A stretch of 64,000 nt of DNA from JAYFRL01 sp034925905 (lineage in GTDB: Bacteria > Bacillota > Clostridia > Lachnospirales > Anaerotignaceae): the NCBI GenBank assembly GCA_034925905.1, contig JAYFRL010000016.1, positions 1 through 64,000 on the forward strand, written 5' to 3'. Under the pieces are notes generated by a model. It was given only the letters and a program-made list of their open reading frames with translations. It made no database searches and was not told the origin of the DNA. Of the stretch, positions 61,051 through 64,000 are shown one piece after another. Positions within the stretch are counted from its first letter, which is position 1, and each line of letters opens with the position of its first letter. A program made the position numbers and the translations under genes.

Positions 61051-61467
61051 ATGAAAAACCATTTTTTAATTTTAATAAATTTAATTGTATTATCTCTGCT
61101 TTGCGGATGCTCAAGCTTGAAATCCTTGCAAAACAGCATAGGCTATGGCATTTCAAACGGATATTACAGCAATACCACAGAAAAAACCGAGACTGACCGC
61201 GCCAAAACAATAAAAGATGCTCTTAACACAATAGACGGCGTCGAAAGCGCAGCCGTGGTTATAACGGGCAAAACAGCACTTATAGGGCTTTCCCTGAATA
61301 CCAATGACCTGGACGAAATTGCCCGGCTTAAAAACGAAGCCGCAAAGCTTGCCTATGAAACTGACACAACTATAAAAAACACAAGCGTCACCGCAAACAG
61401 CACTATTAAAGAAATGATCCAAAATATGGAGGAAGGAAAGCTTAATTTTACTCTTCTTCCAACTTAA
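61051..61467 (+). CDS. YhcN/YlaJ-family sporulation lipoprotein
   Basis: The 138-residue protein has a lipoprotein signal ending in LLCGC (Cys 20) and a YhcN/YlaJ domain with KDALNTIDGVESAAVVITGKTALIGLSL. Proteins of this family are found in spore membranes or coats. ATG 61051 follows AGGTGA. Its 3' end overlaps lepA, on the other strand, by 20 bp. Confidence 0.85.
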   Translation: MKNHFLILINLIVLSLLCGCSSLKSLQNSIGYGISNGYYSNTTEKTETDRAKTIKDALNTIDGVESAAVVITGKTALIGLSLNTNDLDEIARLKNEAAKLAYETDTTIKNTSVTANSTIKEMIQNMEEGKLNFTLLPT

Positions 61468-63262
61468 GCACACTCATGAAAGCAGACTGAGGAACTTCAA
61501 CGCTGCCTATCTGGCGCATGCGTTTTTTGCCCTCTTTCTGCTTTTCAAGAAGCTTCCTCTTTCGGGAAATATCTCCTCCATAGCATTTTGCCAAAACGTC
61601 TTTTCTCATTGCGCTGACAGTTTCCCTTGCAACTATCTTTGAACCTATGGCAGCTTGTATTGGTATTTCAAAAAGATGCCTCGGTATTTCTTTTTTGAGC
61701 TTTTCACATATTTTTCTGCCGCGCTCAACGGCAGAGCTTGTATGCACTATAAAAGAAAGCGCGTCTACGGACTCCCTGTTCACAAGAATATCAAGCTTTG
61801 TCAGGCTGGACTCCTCATATCCCTTAAGGGTATAGTCAAATGAAGCATAACCTCTGCTTCTGGATTTTAAAACATCAAAAAAGTCATATATAATTTCATT
61901 TAAAGGCAATTCATACAAAAGCCTTGCTCTTGTGTCATCCAAATATTCCATACTTACATATTCGCCCCTACGCTGCTGGCAAAGCTCCATAACAGAGCCT
62001 ATATAATCCTTAGGGAGTATTATTTCGGCTTTAACGATAGGTTCTTCCATTTTTAGTATCCTTGCCGGGTCGGGCATATTGCTTGGGTTTGAAAGCTCAA
62101 ATATGGAGCCGTCCGTAAGATATACTTTATATATAACGCTTGGAGCCGTTGTAACTATATTAAGGTCATACTCGCGCATAAGGCGTTCTTCAATTATTTC
62201 CAAATGCAAAAGACCTAAAAATCCACATCTAAACCCAAAACCAAGGGCGACAGATGTTTCGGGTTCATAAAAAAGCGCAGCATCGTTAAGCTTAAGCTTT
62301 TCAAGCGAATCCCTAAGATCCGGATAATCAGCTCCGTCTGCCGGAAAAATCCCGCAATATACCATCGGATTAGCCGCCTTATAACCATGAAGCGCTTCTT
62401 TAACAGGATTATCCGCATATGTTATGGTATCTCCCACACGGGTATCTGAAATTGTTTTTATGCTTGCAGTTAAATAGCCTACCTCACCGGACTGTAACAA
62501 ATCGCATGGTATATAGCTGCCTGGGCCAAACATCCCCACTTCGACAACCTCATATTCCTTGCCCGTTGACATAAGCCGGATTTTAGTGCCTCTTTGAACA
62601 CTTCCGTCAAAAACCCTCGTAATAACTATAACTCCCTTATATGGATCATAAACGGAATCAAAAATAAGAGCTTTGAGCGGAGCATCCTCGCTTCCGGACG
62701 GCGGCGGAAAATCGGTTACTATCCTTTCAAGCACTTCTTTTATGTTTATACCGTTTTTTGCGGAAATCATAGGTGCATCTTGGGCAGGTATGCCTATAAT
62801 ATCTTCTATTTCGTTTTTTGCCATTTGGGGATTTGCGCTGGGCAGGTCTATTTTATTTATAACCGGAAGAATCTCAAGGTTATTATTTATTGCGAGATAG
62901 ACGTTTGCCAAAGTTTGCGCTTCAACTCCCTGCGCCGCGTCAACAACAAGGATAGCCCCTTCGCACGCGGCAAGGCTCCTTGAAACCTCGTAATTAAAAT
63001 CCACATGACCCGGAGTGTCTATAAGGTTAAATATATATTCCTCACCGTCTGAGGCTTTATATATAAGCCTTACGGCCTGTGCTTTTATTGTTATGCCTCT
63101 TTCACGCTCAAGATCCATATTGTCAAGAATCTGGTTTGACATTTCCCTTTCGGTTAAAAGACCCGTCTCTTGAATAAGCCTGTCTGCAAGGGTGGATTTG
63201 CCATGGTCTATATGCGCAATTATCGAAAAATTTCTTATTCTATCCTGTCTTTTTAGAGACAT
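61448..63262 (-). CDS. lepA: Elongation factor 4 (LepA)
   Basis: The 604-residue translational GTPase has IAHIDHGKSTLADR (G1), RERGITIKAQ (switch), DTPGHVDF (G3), NKIDLPSANP (G4), and the EF4-specific C-terminal domain ending in RQIGSVEVPQSAF. It acts on the ribosome during back-translocation or initiation. ATG 63262 is preferred after TTTAGGAGG; an upstream extension of 47 residues lacks support. Confidence 0.97.
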   Translation of the reverse strand: MSLKRQDRIRNFSIIAHIDHGKSTLADRLIQETGLLTEREMSNQILDNMDLERERGITIKAQAVRLIYKASDGEEYIFNLIDTPGHVDFNYEVSRSLAACEGAILVVDAAQGVEAQTLANVYLAINNNLEILPVINKIDLPSANPQMAKNEIEDIIGIPAQDAPMISAKNGINIKEVLERIVTDFPPPSGSEDAPLKALIFDSVYDPYKGVIVITRVFDGSVQRGTKIRLMSTGKEYEVVEVGMFGPGSYIPCDLLQSGEVGYLTASIKTISDTRVGDTITYADNPVKEALHGYKAANPMVYCGIFPADGADYPDLRDSLEKLKLNDAALFYEPETSVALGFGFRCGFLGLLHLEIIEERLMREYDLNIVTTAPSVIYKVYLTDGSIFELSNPSNMPDPARILKMEEPIVKAEIILPKDYIGSVMELCQQRRGEYVSMEYLDDTRARLLYELPLNEIIYDFFDVLKSRSRGYASFDYTLKGYEESSLTKLDILVNRESVDALSFIVHTSSAVERGRKICEKLKKEIPRHLFEIPIQAAIGSKIVARETVSAMRKDVLAKCYGGDISRKRKLLEKQKEGKKRMRQIGSVEVPQSAFMSVLKLEEE

Positions 63263-63302
63263 TGTGTTTCCTCCTAAAAAATAAACGTAAACATTACAAA
63301 TC

Positions 63303-63331
63303 AGTATAACATAAAGACGTTTTGTCCTCAA
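63303..63331 (-). promoter_or_regulatory. lepA promoter
   Basis: On the minus strand TTGAGG (63331-63326), 17 bp and TATACT (63308-63303). Confidence 0.55.
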
Positions 63332-63460
63332 TAATAAAATATGCCTTTTAAAAGCAATATTAAACGCCATACTTTTTGCCTGTAAAAATTCCGGCGTGTA
63401 CAAAATACTTCTATTGTGGTATATTTCTTTTAAATATAAATATTTTTGGGGATGGTTTGT

Positions 63461-64000
63461 TTGACTATAAAGCTTTATTATGAAAATCCATATATGAAAA
63501 ATTTTTCAGCCGTTGTTAAAAAATGCAGCAAAGAAAAAGACGGCTTTCATGTTATACTTAACAAAACAGCTTTTTATCCAGAAGGCGGAGGCCAACCTTC
63601 GGATTTTGGAACAATAGCCGGAACAAGCGTATCATATGTTTATGAAAAAGATGAAGAAATAATCCATATTTGTGAAAAAGCTATTGAAGAAGCAAAGGAG
63701 GTTTTTTGCGAAATACTCTGGGAGAGGCGCTTTTTATTCATGCAGCAGCATTCGGGCGAGCATATAATATCGGGCATAATCTTTCGAAACTTTGGGTTTC
63801 ATAATGTCGGCTTCCATATGAATACCGAAGAAGTGCGCATAGACTTCGACGGTTTTTTAAGTGCAGAGGATATATTAACCGCAGAAAAAACTGCAAACGA
63901 TATAATATTTAAAAACTACGATATTAAAGCATATTATCCTGGTCACTCAGAGCTTAAAAAATTAAATTACAGAAGCAAAAAAGAGCTTTCGGGCGATATA
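63461..64000 (+). CDS. AlaX-type alanyl-tRNA editing protein, partial
   Basis: The frame is open to the window end (180 codons seen). It resembles the editing half of alanyl-tRNA synthetase: TAFYPEGGGQPSDFG near residue 37, the zinc-binding HSGEH near residue 94, and GFHMNTEEVRIDFDG. Free-standing AlaX proteins remove serine or glycine wrongly attached to tRNA-Ala. The start is TTG 63461 after GGGGATGG, or ATG 63452 in the same frame. Whether it is a long or short AlaX form depends on sequence beyond the window. Confidence 0.8.
   Translation, partial: MTIKLYYENPYMKNFSAVVKKCSKEKDGFHVILNKTAFYPEGGGQPSDFGTIAGTSVSYVYEKDEEIIHICEKAIEEAKEVFCEILWERRFLFMQQHSGEHIISGIIFRNFGFHNVGFHMNTEEVRIDFDGFLSAEDILTAEKTANDIIFKNYDIKAYYPGHSELKKLNYRSKKELSGDI

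Noticed and set aside
61448..61467. Overlap of the YhcN-like and lepA 3' ends as a regulatory device
   Set aside because: A 20-bp convergent overlap of coding ends is common in compact genomes and shows no added structure.
1..64000. CRISPR array, prophage or complete insertion sequence
   Set aside because: No regularly spaced repeats, no cas or structural phage genes and no transposase frame are seen anywhere in the window.

Overview
The window reads as chromosomal DNA of a low-GC, anaerobic, endospore-forming member of the Clostridia. Spore genes are present (gpr germination protease, a YtaF-like protein, a YhcN/YlaJ-type lipoprotein), together with the full set of enzymes from acetyl-CoA to butyryl-CoA (thiolase, 3-hydroxybutyryl-CoA dehydrogenase, crotonase, butyryl-CoA dehydrogenase with EtfAB), NfnAB, FeoAB and a tmRNA. 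There is no ribosomal RNA, CRISPR array or intact insertion sequence. I do not name a species.

Layout. 0-0.65 kb: gene-free DNA with two truncated tRNA-Ser 5' halves, probably integration-site scars. 0.65-2.9 kb: a two-gene UxaA-family dehydratase and a VOC protein. 3.1-9.8 kb: a metal (probably zinc) homeostasis locus with a Fur-family regulator, a COG0523 GTPase, a GTPase-permease fusion, a TIGR03943 partner and a ZnuABC-type importer; 21-bp operators sit on the promoters. 10.0-13.4 kb: feoA-feoA-feoB plus a Cys-rich miniprotein, with three copies of a second operator. 13.7-15.8 kb: a thiol/Fe-S membrane redox cluster. 15.8-18.6 kb: gpr, rpsT and fructose-bisphosphate aldolase. 18.6-20.7 kb: hbd and thiolase. 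20.8-26.2 kb: a DUF2161 protein, aminopeptidase P, a SERCA-like Ca2+ ATPase and a YtaF-like protein. 26.3-34.2 kb: two electron-transfer-flavoprotein operons, one the butyryl-CoA dehydrogenase set and one joining a second acyl-CoA dehydrogenase to a GlcD-type 2-hydroxyacid dehydrogenase. 34.5-35.9 kb: TetR regulator and hemolysin III family protein. 35.9-43.2 kb: a five-gene signalling/envelope operon (MBL hydrolase, GAF-HD-GYP, FecR protein, CHASE2 adenylate cyclase, NHL-SLH protein). 43.4-45.2 kb: small proteins and a convergent XRE/ImmA pair. 45.4-48.8 kb: tRNA-Gly, ssrA-smpB, an unknown transcription unit, rqcP, hup and mazG. 49-51.9 kb: nfnAB and bioY. 51.9-55.7 kb: MATE transporter, crotonase, PAP2 phosphatase and RlmA-like methyltransferase. 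55.8-59.6 kb: VTC/DUF4956 pair and a two-component system. 59.6-64 kb: ychF, a small membrane protein, a YhcN-like lipoprotein, lepA and the start of an AlaX-type editing protein.

How it fits together. Energy metabolism is flavin- and ferredoxin-based: the butyrate enzymes lie in three separate places, two ETFs and NfnAB handle electron exchange, and FeoAB supplies iron. Each metal-uptake locus carries its own palindromic operator family. The most system-like unrecognised unit is the 7-kb operon joining a cyclase, two phosphodiesterase-type enzymes and two exported envelope proteins. The second ETF operon and the 13.7-15.8 kb redox cluster come next.
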